64,000 nucleotides of DNA. Origin: an uncultured Chlorobiaceae bacterium (GTDB lineage Bacteria; Bacteroidota; Chlorobiia; Chlorobiales; Chlorobiaceae). Made by a program: the position numbers and the translations under genes. How positions within the stretch are numbered: the first letter of the stretch is position 1; every line of letters begins with the position of its first letter. The notes beneath the pieces were generated by a model. It made no database searches and was not told the DNA's origin. It was given only the letters and a program-made list of their open reading frames with translations. The DNA is taken from assembly GCA_903822595.1 (NCBI GenBank), contig CAIJPS010000020.1, positions 19,271 through 83,270 of the forward strand, read 5' to 3'. Below, piece by piece: positions 10,152 through 19,982 of this stretch.

Positions 10152-12283
10152 AATTCCCTCAGTTTAAATTTACATGATTTTTTTTTTAGACATGCTCTTG
10201 TCAAAAACAGAGTTTGACTGTTTACTTTTGGTGCATCATTGTTAATCCTCGAATAAAGGCCATCTGAGTTCATTTGCCAAGCTTTGACATTATCGCTCAG
10301 AATCAGGTCAAGATCTGATTTGACCATTTGAATGAATACTTTGTCGAACACCGGAAAAAGCGTTTCAACTCTGTCATCAAGGTTTCTTGGCATGATATCG
10401 GCACTGCCAAGATATAACTCTTCCTTTCCCCCATTGTGAAAGTAGTAAGCTCTGCTGTGTTCAAGAAAACGTCCTATGACACTGATAACCCTGATATTTT
10501 CGCTGATTCCCGCAATACCTGGCTTCAGGCAGCAGATCCCCCGGATGATAAGGTCGATCTTCACTCCTTTGCATGATGCCCAGTAAAGTGCCCGGATGGT
10601 TTTTGCGTCCACAAGAGCATTCATTTTCATGACTATCCTTCCCGTATTTTCTTTCCGGTGCCAATCAACCTCCCTTTCAATCATTCCGATAATCCTTTTT
10701 CTGGTATTGATCGGCGATACAAGCAGTTTTCTATACTCGGTATGCTTTGAGTATCCTGTCAAAGCGTTGAAAAGTTCTGCAACATCGTTGGCAAGTTGCT
10801 CATTGGCTGTAAACAGACTGTAATCGGTATAGATTTTTCCTGTTGCCGGATTGTAGTTTCCTGTACCGAGATGCAGATATCTTTTCAGCTTTTTTTGTTC
10901 GCGACGTACAATCAAGGTAAGCTTTGCGTGCGTTTTCAGTCTCGGAAGACCGTAGGCAACATGGACTCCGACATCTTCAAGTGCCCGTGCCCAGATAATG
11001 TTGTTCTCTTCATCAAATCTTGCCTTGAGTTCCACGAGTACGGCAACCTGTTTGCCCTCTTCAGCCGCTCGCATCAATGCCTGGACAATCGGCGAATTAC
11101 TCCCAACTCTGTACAACGTCTGCTTTATCGAGAGCACATCAGGATCCAGAGCAGCCTGATTGATAAAGTCGACAACAGGCTGAAACGAGTCGTAAGGATG
11201 GTAAAGCAACTGATCTTTTGCTTTTATGGCGCTGAAAATATCAGTGTCAAACTGCTCTGCAATCCGGTTACTGGGCACAAAAGGCTCATCTTTCAGCTCT
11301 GGCCGATCTATTTTCAGAAGATCAAGAAGACAACTGAACCCAAGTGCACCATCTATCTCATAGACGTTGCGTTCGGTAACGTCAAGATTTTTGATGAGAA
11401 GTTTTCTGACAGAAAGAGGCATTGCCGGAGTAATGTCAAGCCGAACAACCTTTCCATACCGTTGTGAACGAATTCCCTGTTCGATGGTTTCAAGCAGATC
11501 GCCCGCTTCATCTTCCTCAATTTCAATATCAGCATCGCGAATCAATCTGAAAAGATGTGATTTAATAATTCTCATCTTCGGAAACAACTGGGCCAGATTG
11601 TTTTCAACAAGATCCTCGAGCCAAATAAAGCGTATGATCCCGTCATCATGAAAACCCTTGATCTCATTGAGTCGGAGAAGTCGGGGAAGAATACTTGGTA
11701 CCTTCACGCGAGCAAACTTCACTGTTCTGTTTTCCTCGTCTTCCAATTCAATAGCCAGGTTCAGCGACAGGTTCGACATAAAAGGAAAGGGATGTCCGGT
11801 ATCGAACGCAAGGGGGGTTAGTACAGGATAGATCTCCTTTCGAAAATAATGACTTAAAGCTCTTTGCTGAAGTGCCGAGAGTTCTGAAACCCTAAGAAAT
11901 ACAATACCTTCTTGTTGCAATGCTGGCACCAGATCACGATAAAAACACTCGTTTCTTTCGATGAGCTGTCGCTGAACCATCATGCGGATCTTTTCGAGTT
12001 GTTCAGAAGGGGTATGGCCATCAATCGTTCGATCTTGAATGCCAGCATCATACTGATCCTCAATGCCAGCAACACGGATCATGAAATATTCATCGAGATT
12101 TGAGCTGAAAATCGAGATAAACTTTACCCGTTCAAGAAGTGGATGCGCCTCTCGATCAAGTGCTTCTTCAAGCACTCGTTGGTTAAAGTATATCCAGCTC
12201 AGCTCCCTGTTGACATAAAAGGAGGGATCAAAAAAATCAGGAAGCGCATCCCCGGCGACATTTTCTTCATTCCCAGTCTGCAT
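10148..12283 (-). CDS. ppk: polyphosphate kinase 1
   Basis: Membrane-associated enzyme that polymerises the gamma phosphate of ATP into polyphosphate. The 711-residue product has the four-domain PPK1 layout: N-domain ([24 protein letters not shown]), H-domain ([15 protein letters not shown]), C1 with the autophosphorylated histidine in [15 protein letters not shown], and C2 with [22 protein letters not shown] chose the ATG at 12283 because GAGGG precedes it by 5 bases; an in-frame TTG lies 4 codons upstream. It follows the formyl-THF ligase gene almost without a gap, and rpiB follows. Confidence 0.96.
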   Translation of the reverse strand: MQTGNEENVAGDALPDFFDPSFYVNRELSWIYFNQRVLEEALDREAHPLLERVKFISIFSSNLDEYFMIRVAGIEDQYDAGIQDRTIDGHTPSEQLEKIRMMVQRQLIERNECFYRDLVPALQQEGIVFLRVSELSALQQRALSHYFRKEIYPVLTPLAFDTGHPFPFMSNLSLNLAIELEDEENRTVKFARVKVPSILPRLLRLNEIKGFHDDGIIRFIWLEDLVENNLAQLFPKMRIIKSHLFRLIRDADIEIEEDEAGDLLETIEQGIRSQRYGKVVRLDITPAMPLSVRKLLIKNLDVTERNVYEIDGALGFSCLLDLLKIDRPELKDEPFVPSNRIAEQFDTDIFSAIKAKDQLLYHPYDSFQPVVDFINQAALDPDVLSIKQTLYRVGSNSPIVQALMRAAEEGKQVAVLVELKARFDEENNIIWARALEDVGVHVAYGLPRLKTHAKLTLIVRREQKKLKRYLHLGTGNYNPATGKIYTDYSLFTANEQLANDVAELFNALTGYSKHTEYRKLLVSPINTRKRIIGMIEREVDWHRKENTGRIVMKMNALVDAKTIRALYWASCKGVKIDLIIRGICCLKPGIAGISENIRVISVIGRFLEHSRAYYFHNGGKEELYLGSADIMPRNLDDRVETLFPVFDKVFIQMVKSDLDLILSDNVKAWQMNSDGLYSRINNDAPKVNSQTLFLTRACLKKKSCKFKLREL

Positions 12284-12291
12284 AAAAACCC

Positions 12292-12897
12292 TCAAAAATT
12301 TGAGTTGAATCGAATGATTCCGTGTTCATGAACAATTACATCAAGAGGTTCGTCCAGTGAGTCGACAGGAACTGCGTCAACCTTCTGCTGAAGGAATGAA
12401 AGCCCAATACGGCATGGCGTAATTTCCTGCCGTGAAAGCCGCTGCAGAAAACGGTCATAAAACCCTTTTCCATAACCGATACGATATCCCCTTTCATCAA
12501 AGGCTAAAAGTGGGATCAGCACAACATCAAGATTCGATTCATCCACAATAGAGAGTTCCTCAGGTTCAGGTTGACCGAATTGTGCCTCTCGAACAGTATC
12601 ACCTTTTCGGAAAGCAGCGGACAAGAGCTCCCCATTTTGGATAACAGGAACCGAGAGCGGTTTATCCATTGCTGCAAGTCCGTCCACAATTGCTGTTGTG
12701 GACACTTCAGCAATTGTGGATATTGAGAGGTAAAGATTAATATGGCGAGCATTGATAATTTCAGTCAGAGTAAGAACATGGTGAGCAATAGCCTTACTCT
12801 TGGAATCCCGTGACTCTTCCAAAAGTGACTGCCTGCGGGCAATCATGACAAGCCTTAACGCGGCTTTTTCAGTAACAAGAGTTCTACCTCGGTCCAT
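12292..12897 (-). CDS. 5-formyltetrahydrofolate cyclo-ligase family protein
   Basis: A 201-residue member of the YgfA/MTHFS family, which uses ATP to convert 5-formyl-THF to 5,10-methenyl-THF and so returns a storage folate to one-carbon metabolism. The signature is [29 protein letters not shown], with the Mg/ATP loop [11 protein letters not shown]. The N-terminal [14 protein letters not shown] basic helix is also typical. It is the first gene of the minus-strand run leading to ppk, rpiB and the CBS protein; the 250 bases upstream separate it from divergent pyrC and hold the promoters of both. Confidence 0.9.
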   Translation of the reverse strand: MDRGRTLVTEKAALRLVMIARRQSLLEESRDSKSKAIAHHVLTLTEIINARHINLYLSISTIAEVSTTAIVDGLAAMDKPLSVPVIQNGELLSAAFRKGDTVREAQFGQPEPEELSIVDESNLDVVLIPLLAFDERGYRIGYGKGFYDRFLQRLSRQEITPCRIGLSFLQQKVDAVPVDSLDEPLDVIVHEHGIIRFNSNF

Positions 12898-13148
12898 GTC
12901 GTCCCAGCTTATCCGTCAACCTTACTTTTAAATACCTTCAATCCTCCCTGCTCCGTCAATATTGAACACTTCTTCCACATTACGAAACGTAAAATAATAA
13001 AATAGAGTTCTTTCTCTGTTAATCAATGCGCTGTATCAAAACCTGCTCTTCACTCTCCGGCCATACTTATTCATTATTTGTCGTATCTTCCCAAGTTGAG
13101 TGGCGTTGACCTTAATTATTACGGGAACACAAAAACTATACCCAAACC

Positions 13149-14477
13149 ATGAGCGTTATTTTGCAGCAGGCCCGCATTATTAATCCTCTTGAACAGCTTG
13201 ACCTCACTGGAACGGTAAAAGTGTCTGACAACGGAATTATCGAAGCCGTTGTTTATGGTAGCGAGACTCTTGCTGTATCACCGGAAGATCAGGTTATTGA
13301 TCTTCGAGGGCAGATGCTTGTTCCGGGACTTTTTGATATGCATTGCCATTTCCGGGAGCCTGGTCAGGAATACAAGGAAACACTGGAAAGCGGCTCAAAA
13401 GCAGCGGTAGCTGGTGGATTTACCGGTGTCGCCCTCATGCCGAACACGAAACCCGTTATTGACAGTCCGCTTGGCGTAGCCTATATTCGCCATCATGCGG
13501 CAAGACTTCCCATAGATATCGAAGTCATCGGAGCAATGACTGTTGAAAGTAAGGGGGAGCATCTTGCTCCTTTCGGACAGTTCCACTCTTATGGAGTAAC
13601 AGCCGTTTCGGATGACGGTTCTGCCATTCAGAACAGTCAGATCATGCGGCTCGCCTTCGAGTACGCATCAAACTTTGATCTTCTCATTATTCAGCACTGT
13701 GAAGAGCGTTCGCTTACTTCTGGTGCGGTCATGAATGAGGGGCTGTATTCGACACAACTTGGACTGAAAGGAATTCCTGATGTTTCCGAGGCCATCATGC
13801 TCAGCCGGGACCTTCTTTTGATGCAGTATCTTGAACAGCATAAACTGCATGCCCCCCTTGGAAGGTCACGCTACCATGTTGCTCATATCAGTACAAAAGC
13901 GGCTCTTGATCTTGTCCGGAAGGCAAAAAATGATGGTCTTCAGGTCACTTGCGAAGTGACGCCTCACCATTTCACGCTCTGTGATGAAGATTTGTTTCAT
14001 GCCGAACTGAAAGGCAATTATATCATGAAGCCTCCGCTATCCTCCAGGGAGAACCGGGAAGCTTTGCTTGAGGGACTTGCCGATGGAACGATTGATGTCA
14101 TTGCAACAGATCATGCCCCCCATGCTTCTCATGAAAAAGAGTGTCCTTCCGACCAGGCCGCGTTTGGTATAATAGGCCTTGAAACCTCTTTGGGTCTGAC
14201 CATAACAGAACTTGTTGACAAAGATATTATAACCATCTCTCGTGCACTCGAACTGCTATCGGTTAATCCAAGAAAAATAATGAGGCTGAAACCGATTCTT
14301 TTTGCGCCGGGAGAAGAGGCTAATTTCACCATCATTGACCCTGATCTCCTGTGGAGTTTAAGCGCCAGTTCATTACAGTCCAAATCGTCAAATACGCCCT
14401 TTCTCAATCGTTCACTGAAAGGAAAGGCTCGAGGAATTTTTCATAAGGGAAGGTTTCTTGAATCAGAGGCGCTGTAA
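13149..14477 (+). CDS. pyrC: dihydroorotase
   Basis: Third step of pyrimidine synthesis: cyclises carbamoyl aspartate to dihydroorotate. The 442-residue protein belongs to the class I (long) amidohydrolase-type dihydroorotases. Zinc-ligand motifs are DMHCHFREPGQEYKE near residue 60, the histidine regions QHCEE and YHVAHISTKAAL, and ATDHAPHASHEKE near residue 310. The N-terminal beta domain (ILQQARIINPLEQLDLTG) is usual for the family. Monocistronic as far as can be seen. Confidence 0.96.
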   Translation: MSVILQQARIINPLEQLDLTGTVKVSDNGIIEAVVYGSETLAVSPEDQVIDLRGQMLVPGLFDMHCHFREPGQEYKETLESGSKAAVAGGFTGVALMPNTKPVIDSPLGVAYIRHHAARLPIDIEVIGAMTVESKGEHLAPFGQFHSYGVTAVSDDGSAIQNSQIMRLAFEYASNFDLLIIQHCEERSLTSGAVMNEGLYSTQLGLKGIPDVSEAIMLSRDLLLMQYLEQHKLHAPLGRSRYHVAHISTKAALDLVRKAKNDGLQVTCEVTPHHFTLCDEDLFHAELKGNYIMKPPLSSRENREALLEGLADGTIDVIATDHAPHASHEKECPSDQAAFGIIGLETSLGLTITELVDKDIITISRALELLSVNPRKIMRLKPILFAPGEEANFTIIDPDLLWSLSASSLQSKSSNTPFLNRSLKGKARGIFHKGRFLESEAL

Positions 14478-14596
14478 GATGATAATTCTTGCTGGGGGAA
14501 GCGCTTGGTTATCGATTAATTTTTTATTACTTTCATGTTCTTTTTGAGTAGAAAAAAGAGAGCTGTGTTTTAAACTAAAGAACTACCTCACAAGTC

Positions 14597-14791
14597 ATGG
14601 CAAAGAAACAATCGTTTGCAGATAAAGGCAAAAAAACCGGTACCAGTGATTTCAAGTGTGCAAAAGTAATTTTTTCTGTAAAATCAGAGAAAACCAATGC
14701 ATGGAAATTCATTGAGAAGAATGTCCGGATCCCCAACGGAGAAAATGATCAACTGATTCTTGCAAAAGCAATCACCGATTACGCAAAGTAA
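14597..14791 (+). CDS. small basic protein of unknown function
   Basis: A 64-residue lysine-rich protein (MAKKQSFADKGKKTGTSDF at the start, ending AKAITDYAK) with no signal peptide or membrane segment. The central VIFSVKSEKTNAWKFIEKNVRIP stretch looks folded rather than disordered. An independent gene is supported by its own intergenic spacing on both sides and by the perfect hairpin just after the stop codon. I do not recognise the family; it may be a lineage-specific conserved protein. Confidence 0.65.
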   Translation: MAKKQSFADKGKKTGTSDFKCAKVIFSVKSEKTNAWKFIEKNVRIPNGENDQLILAKAITDYAK

Positions 14792-14808
14792 TCATTCCTG
14801 ATGCTTTT

Positions 14809-14834
14809 TTCAGGGCATCGCAGGGTGCCCTGAA
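14809..14834 (+). terminator. hairpin downstream of the small basic protein gene
   Basis: Perfect 9-base arms TTCAGGGCA and TGCCCTGAA around an 8-base loop, 17 bases after the stop codon. No compact T-run follows, so termination would be imperfect; it may also stabilise the short mRNA. Confidence 0.55.
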
Positions 14835-14871
14835 TCTCACCTGATTTCTCATTTTATTTCCTCCCCTTGAC

Positions 14872-15657
14872 ATGGCTGAATATCCAGATAGTTCGGGAAC
14901 GAACACATCATCACTCTGGTTCGAAAAGTGGTTTAACCACCCACTATACCTTGATGTATACCGTCACAGGGATAGCGATGAGGCTTCAAGCTGCATTCAC
15001 ACGATACTTTCTCTGTCTGGCCTCGAACTGATAGAGCCTGCCTCACTATCGGTACTTGATATTGCCTGCGGGGCTGGCCGACATGTTCTGGAACTCGCCC
15101 GACTTGGATACAACGTCACAGGAAATGACCTTTCTCCATTTTTGCTTGAAGAAGCCAGAAAAGAGGCTTTAAAAAACCAGTTAGCGATCAATCTTACCTG
15201 CTGCGATATGAGACATATTTCAGCCTCCGGATGTTTTGACCTTGTGGTGCAGCTTTTTACCAGTTTCGGTTATTTCGATCTGAAGGAAGAGGACTGCCTG
15301 GTGCTAAACAAGGCTTATGTAGCACTTAAATGTGGTGGGTGGTATGTTCTGGACCTTCTTAACCCTGTCCCCCTGGCAAGAAATCTCATTCCCTGTTCCC
15401 GCAGAACCGCAGGTAACCTTTCGCTTCTCGAAGAGCGTGCTTTTGAAAACGACAGAATTACCAAAACCATTACCATTACCCCCGCTCTCGGCGAAACAGT
15501 TGTTTTTTCTGAATCAGTCAGACTTTACAACAGGGAGGAGATTCTTTCAATGCTTCTGGAGCAGGGATTTTCAGTGGCCAAGATTGCAGGTAATTATCAA
15601 GGCGAACCGTTTGTGGAAAATGATTCGCCAAGGATGATGCTTTTCTGCCGGAAATGA
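14872..15657 (+). CDS. class I SAM-dependent methyltransferase
   Basis: A 261-residue soluble methyltransferase. The SAM-binding glycine loop is VLDIACGAGRHVLELARLG near residue 60, followed by the acidic ribose-binding strand VTGNDLSPFLLEEARKE and the DMRHI motif that contacts adenine. The C-terminal half is a beta-rich substrate domain (RTAGNLSLLEERAFENDRI). The pattern is that of small-molecule (Methyltransf_25) enzymes; the substrate is not recognisable. It converges on the epimerase gene with 5 bases between the stop codons. Confidence 0.85.
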   Translation: MAEYPDSSGTNTSSLWFEKWFNHPLYLDVYRHRDSDEASSCIHTILSLSGLELIEPASLSVLDIACGAGRHVLELARLGYNVTGNDLSPFLLEEARKEALKNQLAINLTCCDMRHISASGCFDLVVQLFTSFGYFDLKEEDCLVLNKAYVALKCGGWYVLDLLNPVPLARNLIPCSRRTAGNLSLLEERAFENDRITKTITITPALGETVVFSESVRLYNREEILSMLLEQGFSVAKIAGNYQGEPFVENDSPRMMLFCRK

Positions 15658-15662
15658 GAAGA

Positions 15663-16658
15663 TCAATTAAGCATATTGCGGTCCCGATACCACTCGTAGG
15701 CATTTCGAATACTGTGTTCATGGGGTTCATATCGCATATTCAGCTCACGTGTTGCCTTGGCTGAATCAAAATAGAGGAAATGAGATGCAACCCCGAACAT
15801 TGACATATTGAAAAGCTTTGATATACGGTTCTTGTTTTTATAGAGATCGAGCGCCAGCTTCAGTATTTTTGCCATCCAGAACGGAAGGGGAAAAAGAACC
15901 TTGGGTGCTCCGGTAATCCTGGAAATTGTATCAGCAAGCCGCTTGTATGAGACATTTTCACCACCAAGGATATAACGCTCGCCTGTTTTTCCTTTTTTCA
16001 TGGCGGTCATAATGGTATCTGCTACAATTTCAACATCGACCACACAGATTCCCCCAAGGGGATAAAACGGTAGTTTTCTGTTGTAAATGTCCTTGATGAT
16101 CCGTCCAGCATTGAAATTAATATCTCCAGCTCCAAACACAAAGGCCGGATTGACAATGACGCAGTCCAAACCTTTTTTTATTGCTTCGGCAACCTCAACT
16201 TCAGAAAGGTGTTTTGTCCTTGCATATTCGAGGTCGATCTGGTGGAAATTCCATATAACGGATTCGTTGACCGGCTTTTTATCGAAGGCGATCCCGACCG
16301 CAGTAATGGAGCTCACATGCACAACCCTTTTAACGCCAGCAGCGGCAGAGGCTTGCAGGACATTGCGGGTACCTTCAACATTGATTTTATAGAGCAGTGC
16401 GTTTTTTTTATCCCCCATATAGGTAAGGCCTGCAGAGTGATAAACAAAATCAATACCCTTCAACGCAGAATCCAGAGATGCCTTGTCAGTAATATCGCCA
16501 TAAACAAGCCTGACCTTGTGCAGTACATCGGTGAGTGAGGTTAAGTCCGAATTTTTCCGGACAAGAATTGAGACTTCATCATCCGTTGAAGCCAGTTTTT
16601 TCACAAGACTTGAACCAATAAAACCAGTTGCCCCGGTTACAAGAATTTTTTTATTCAC
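15663..16658 (-). CDS. NAD-dependent epimerase/dehydratase (extended SDR)
   Basis: A 331-residue extended short-chain dehydrogenase similar to dihydroflavonol-4-reductase and hopanoid-associated sugar epimerases. The Rossmann motif GATGFIGSSLVKKL starts at residue 8, VYHSAGLTYMGD gives the central strand, and the catalytic YxxxK is in EYARTKHLSEVE. The substrate half (GDINFNAGRIIKDIYNRKLPFYPLGG) is characteristic of the DFR-like group. Probable role is modification of a nucleotide sugar or lipid precursor; context does not settle it. Confidence 0.88.
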   Translation of the reverse strand: MNKKILVTGATGFIGSSLVKKLASTDDEVSILVRKNSDLTSLTDVLHKVRLVYGDITDKASLDSALKGIDFVYHSAGLTYMGDKKNALLYKINVEGTRNVLQASAAAGVKRVVHVSSITAVGIAFDKKPVNESVIWNFHQIDLEYARTKHLSEVEVAEAIKKGLDCVIVNPAFVFGAGDINFNAGRIIKDIYNRKLPFYPLGGICVVDVEIVADTIMTAMKKGKTGERYILGGENVSYKRLADTISRITGAPKVLFPLPFWMAKILKLALDLYKNKNRISKLFNMSMFGVASHFLYFDSAKATRELNMRYEPHEHSIRNAYEWYRDRNMLN

Positions 16659-16746
16659 CAGTATTGTACTTCAATCAATTAATAATCCATCATTTTTCCG
16701 CTCACCCCAAAAAACCGTCAGTAGATACTGACAACTTCTGCGACCA

Positions 16747-17790
16747 TTATTGTACAATGGCGGTCTCATCGACAACAATTTCTCCAGCTACTATTTTTTT
16801 TCTGATATCCTCCAACTGTTGATGATTTTTTGTGCCAATTAATGACGCGTTTTTTTCGTTGTATACATAATCAGTGTAACGATCTGCAAGACCGAATACC
16901 GAAACGTCACCACCCTTGAAGCTTCCATTCAATACCGTCTCCACTGTTTTGAGTACAGCCCTGTCGACAGCTTTTGTCATACTGGTCAGCACGAATCCTG
17001 GAGCTGCTTGTTCCTGGTCACGGTCGGTGCAAATGACAAGCGTCTTTCGCTCTCTTGCTGCTTCAATGACACCGAGTCCACTGGCTCCAGCAGCTTCATA
17101 AATAATATCCGCACCCCTTCCGTACTGGCCAGTTGCGAGTTCTCTGCCTTTAGCCGGATCAGCAAAGGCGCTTCCGGTCATACCGATATAACCTGAAATA
17201 ACTCTCACACCGGGATTGATTGAGTGAACTCCTTCAACGAAGCCACTCTCAAATTTTTTTATGACACTTGATTCCATCCCCCCGATGAAACCGACAGTAT
17301 TCGTTTTGGTAACCAGCGCGGCGAGGGCTCCTGCAAGAAAAGAGCCTTTTTTCTCTTCAAAAACGACTCCCTGGAGATTTGGGGGTATGACTACTTTTGG
17401 TTGACAAATGTAGTCGATGCAGACAAATTTTTTATCAGGAAATTCCGCTGCGATTTTGGTGATGTCTTCACTGAAAAGCAGGCCAACACCGATAATCAGT
17501 CCGATATCGGGGTCCACTGCCATCTGGCGCAAAGCAGCTTCGCGGTCTGCCCCCTCACCCTGCGGCTCAATGTAGATAAAGTTGATGCCGTGCTTTGCCT
17601 TGGCAATTTCGAGACCATTATAAGCCGAATCATTGAATGATTTATCGCCTCTGCCGCCGACATCGAAGACCAGGCCGATCTGTAATTTGCCTTCTGAAGA
17701 GTGCTCGTTCACTTTTTTTTCTTTGTTTTGTCCGGAACAGCCGGCAAGAATCAGTAAAAAAAACAGAATCAAAGAGAACGAATGCTTCAT
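16747..17790 (-). CDS. BMP-family substrate-binding lipoprotein
   Basis: A 347-residue periplasmic binding lipoprotein. The signal peptide ends in a lipobox (ILAGC-SG, cleavage before Cys18). The body is of the Bmp/Med/PnrA family that binds nucleosides: QIGLVFDVGGRGDKSFNDSAYNGLE, IIGVGLLFSEDI, and GRGADIIYEAAGASGLGVIEAA. Usually partnered with an ABC importer of the RbsC/YufP type, but no permease or ATPase gene is adjacent here, so it may work with components elsewhere. Confidence 0.9.
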   Translation of the reverse strand: MKHSFSLILFFLLILAGCSGQNKEKKVNEHSSEGKLQIGLVFDVGGRGDKSFNDSAYNGLEIAKAKHGINFIYIEPQGEGADREAALRQMAVDPDIGLIIGVGLLFSEDITKIAAEFPDKKFVCIDYICQPKVVIPPNLQGVVFEEKKGSFLAGALAALVTKTNTVGFIGGMESSVIKKFESGFVEGVHSINPGVRVISGYIGMTGSAFADPAKGRELATGQYGRGADIIYEAAGASGLGVIEAARERKTLVICTDRDQEQAAPGFVLTSMTKAVDRAVLKTVETVLNGSFKGGDVSVFGLADRYTDYVYNEKNASLIGTKNHQQLEDIRKKIVAGEIVVDETAIVQ

Positions 17791-17995
17791 CGATTTGTTG
17801 AAAGGAGGTTATTCAAACCCGGTAATTTTTGGACGCTGCCAATTTATGAAAAACTCGCTGCAATTAAAAGCTGCAACCGATAATGAAAAAAAAATCCATA
17901 ACGCCGGTACACTGAAGAGGCAGTGAGTCGTAATCATCACAGTGGCGTCAACTCTTTTCATGGTGCAAGCCAGTATAGCTCCATGAACTGGCAAA

Positions 17996-18832
17996 CTACT
18001 TTCCTTTGCCGATAATGCAGGGAATTCCAATGATTAACCTGAGAAATGTCATTATAAGGGGTTGATACCTCATTCGACTGTAATACCCGGTTATTGATCG
18101 TATTTTCGGCACCAAAACAGACGCAACCTTTTCGGGTCTTTCAGCTATGATTTTGAACAGTTTTATTGATTTTTCCGGAGCATCTTGAAACAGCAACCTT
18201 GTCAGTACAAGTCCGGGGCTGAGCTCATGAACGCCGATGCTCGATTTTCTGGCAGTTTTCAACTCACCGGAAAGGAAATGCGTCAGTTCCGCCACTCCCC
18301 TTTTCGAAGCTTTATGCGATACTGCTGAACGTGAGAGGGATGCCCCCGTCGATGAAAAGCCCATGTTAAAAATGTGATAGCGCGGTTCCGGTGAGGAGGG
18401 CTGGCGATCCATTATTCTCACAGCTTCAGCGCAGAGCATTATGGAACCGGTAAGATTGGTTGTGCATGTTTCGAGGATATCATCCGCATGAAGTTCCCAT
18501 AGTGGTCGTTTTAACTGCCCCGCAGTACCGGCATTGTTGATCCATCGATCAATAATGCCGAGCCGGTCAGTAGCGAAAGAGGCAAGCAGCTTTCCGGACG
18601 AAGGATCGCCAACATCACATGCGATACCATAAACCTCACTGTTTGGCACTGCCAAACGGAGAGTATGTAATGCATCATCGAGGCGTTGTTGATTCCTGCC
18701 GCAAATGACCACTCTGTCGCCAGAAGAAAGAAATACTCTGGCAAAGGCATATCCCAATCCCGTACTTCCGCCGGTAATGACAACCCCAAGAGAGTTTGCC
18801 CTCTTTTCTTTTTTCATAGTCACGCGTTTCAT
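17996..18832 (-). CDS. NYC1/NOL-like short-chain dehydrogenase with His in place of the catalytic Tyr
   Basis: A 278-residue classical SDR. The NAD(P) loop is TGGSTGLGYAFARVF and NNAG appears in WINNAGTAGQ. The second half follows the plant chlorophyll b reductase (NYC1/NOL) pattern closely: HIFNMGFSSTG, then VGVHELSPGLVLTRLL-like IGVHELSPGLVLTRLL, followed by ERPEKVASVLVPKIRSI. At the active site the expected YxxxK reads SHKASKRGV, so the tyrosine is replaced by histidine; I checked this at codon level (CAT at about 18318-18320). The family match suggests a (bacterio)chlorophyll ring substituent reductase or a relative; the substitution leaves activity open. Confidence 0.75.
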   Translation of the reverse strand: MKRVTMKKEKRANSLGVVITGGSTGLGYAFARVFLSSGDRVVICGRNQQRLDDALHTLRLAVPNSEVYGIACDVGDPSSGKLLASFATDRLGIIDRWINNAGTAGQLKRPLWELHADDILETCTTNLTGSIMLCAEAVRIMDRQPSSPEPRYHIFNMGFSSTGASLSRSAVSHKASKRGVAELTHFLSGELKTARKSSIGVHELSPGLVLTRLLFQDAPEKSIKLFKIIAERPEKVASVLVPKIRSITGYYSRMRYQPLIMTFLRLIIGIPCIIGKGK

Positions 18833-18964
18833 CAGAAGCGTTTATTCTAACAAGGCTATTTTATTTCACGCATACAGTTGGAATATTTCCTGATATGTTC
18901 TTAAATTGACGAACTAATTTTTAGCATACAAGAGTACTGAAACCCGTAAGAAAATACTACGCCT

Positions 18965-19609
18965 ATGCCTTTTCAGCAAACTCTTCTCTCCTCTTTTCGA
19001 GCTACTCTTCCGCTGAAGAGAGTGTCTCAGGTCTATTTTTTCATTTTTCTCTGCTTTGCAGCTTCAACCCTTCAACTCTTCCTGCCAGCATACGCTTTTG
19101 GCGATATTCCAACTGAAACAATTGTCATACAGCAAACTGTCCAGGCGTCCAATACCTCCAGTCATGCCACCTCAATGAAAAGTTTTTTTAATAATGTCGG
19201 TCAATATTTTGGAATACGATACCGATTTGGCGGACAGACTCCTGCAGGGTTTGACTGCTCAGGTTTTGTGCGTTTCATCTACAACAAGGCATTCAATATG
19301 CACCTTCCCCGATCTTCGAGGGAGATGTCTGCCATAGGCAATAAAGTCAACAAGGGTGAGCTTCAGCCAGGGGATCTCGTTTTTTTTCAAACAAAGGGTC
19401 AACACATCAACCATGTAGGAATCTTTGTGGGAAATGATACGTTCGTTCACTCTTCGCTTTCGAAGGGTATTGCTGAAGATAAACTGCAGTACAACTATTA
19501 TGAAAAGCGATTTGCCGGAGCAGTGAGGTTACTTGACCTGTCGACAGACAAGTTGCCCGATCACCCTGCGCAACAACAATCCGTAAAAGACATCACTGAA
19601 CCTTCCTGA
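18965..19609 (+). CDS. NlpC/P60 family cell-wall peptidase
   Basis: A 214-residue secreted or membrane-anchored cysteine peptidase. An N-terminal basic stretch and hydrophobic segment (YFFIFLCFAASTLQLFLPAYA) act as signal peptide. The NlpC/P60 domain occupies residues 75-190: catalytic cysteine in GFDCSGFVRFIYN, then RSSREMSAIG, GDLVFFQ, and catalytic histidine in HINHVGIFVG. The family cleaves peptide stems of peptidoglycan (gamma-D-Glu-diaminopimelate bonds). Divergently transcribed from the NYC1-like SDR. Confidence 0.9.
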   Translation: MPFQQTLLSSFRATLPLKRVSQVYFFIFLCFAASTLQLFLPAYAFGDIPTETIVIQQTVQASNTSSHATSMKSFFNNVGQYFGIRYRFGGQTPAGFDCSGFVRFIYNKAFNMHLPRSSREMSAIGNKVNKGELQPGDLVFFQTKGQHINHVGIFVGNDTFVHSSLSKGIAEDKLQYNYYEKRFAGAVRLLDLSTDKLPDHPAQQQSVKDITEPS

Positions 19610-19982
19610 TTCTGCAGCAATAATCCAGAACGTACCCTTCCATTCAGTCATCATAACAACAAGATAACGGCAACCGGCAGATCGCAAAGGGTACCTGTAC
19701 CATTAGTGTTGGGAGCTATCACGGTGCACAAATCGGCACACTCACGGTTGTTTGCTGATTTCCGGAAAAACCCGTCACATCGGCATGAGATGGGGAAAAA
19801 CGGCCCGGTTGCCATGTAAAGATGACGTAAACTATTCCTTATTTTCCAGCAATCCAGCAGGTTTGTTCATATAAACTTATCGGACTTTATTTTGTTCACT
19901 TTTTGGATTCACAAATCTTGTCATGCTCCTCGATATACACCGAAAAAAGCGGAGAAGGCCATGAATATCACTATTCGAAGTA
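19610..19982. other. intergenic region without recognisable gene
   Basis: 373 bases between the convergent NlpC/P60 and histidine kinase genes. I see no credible coding frame, RNA gene or strong terminator. Confidence 0.6.
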
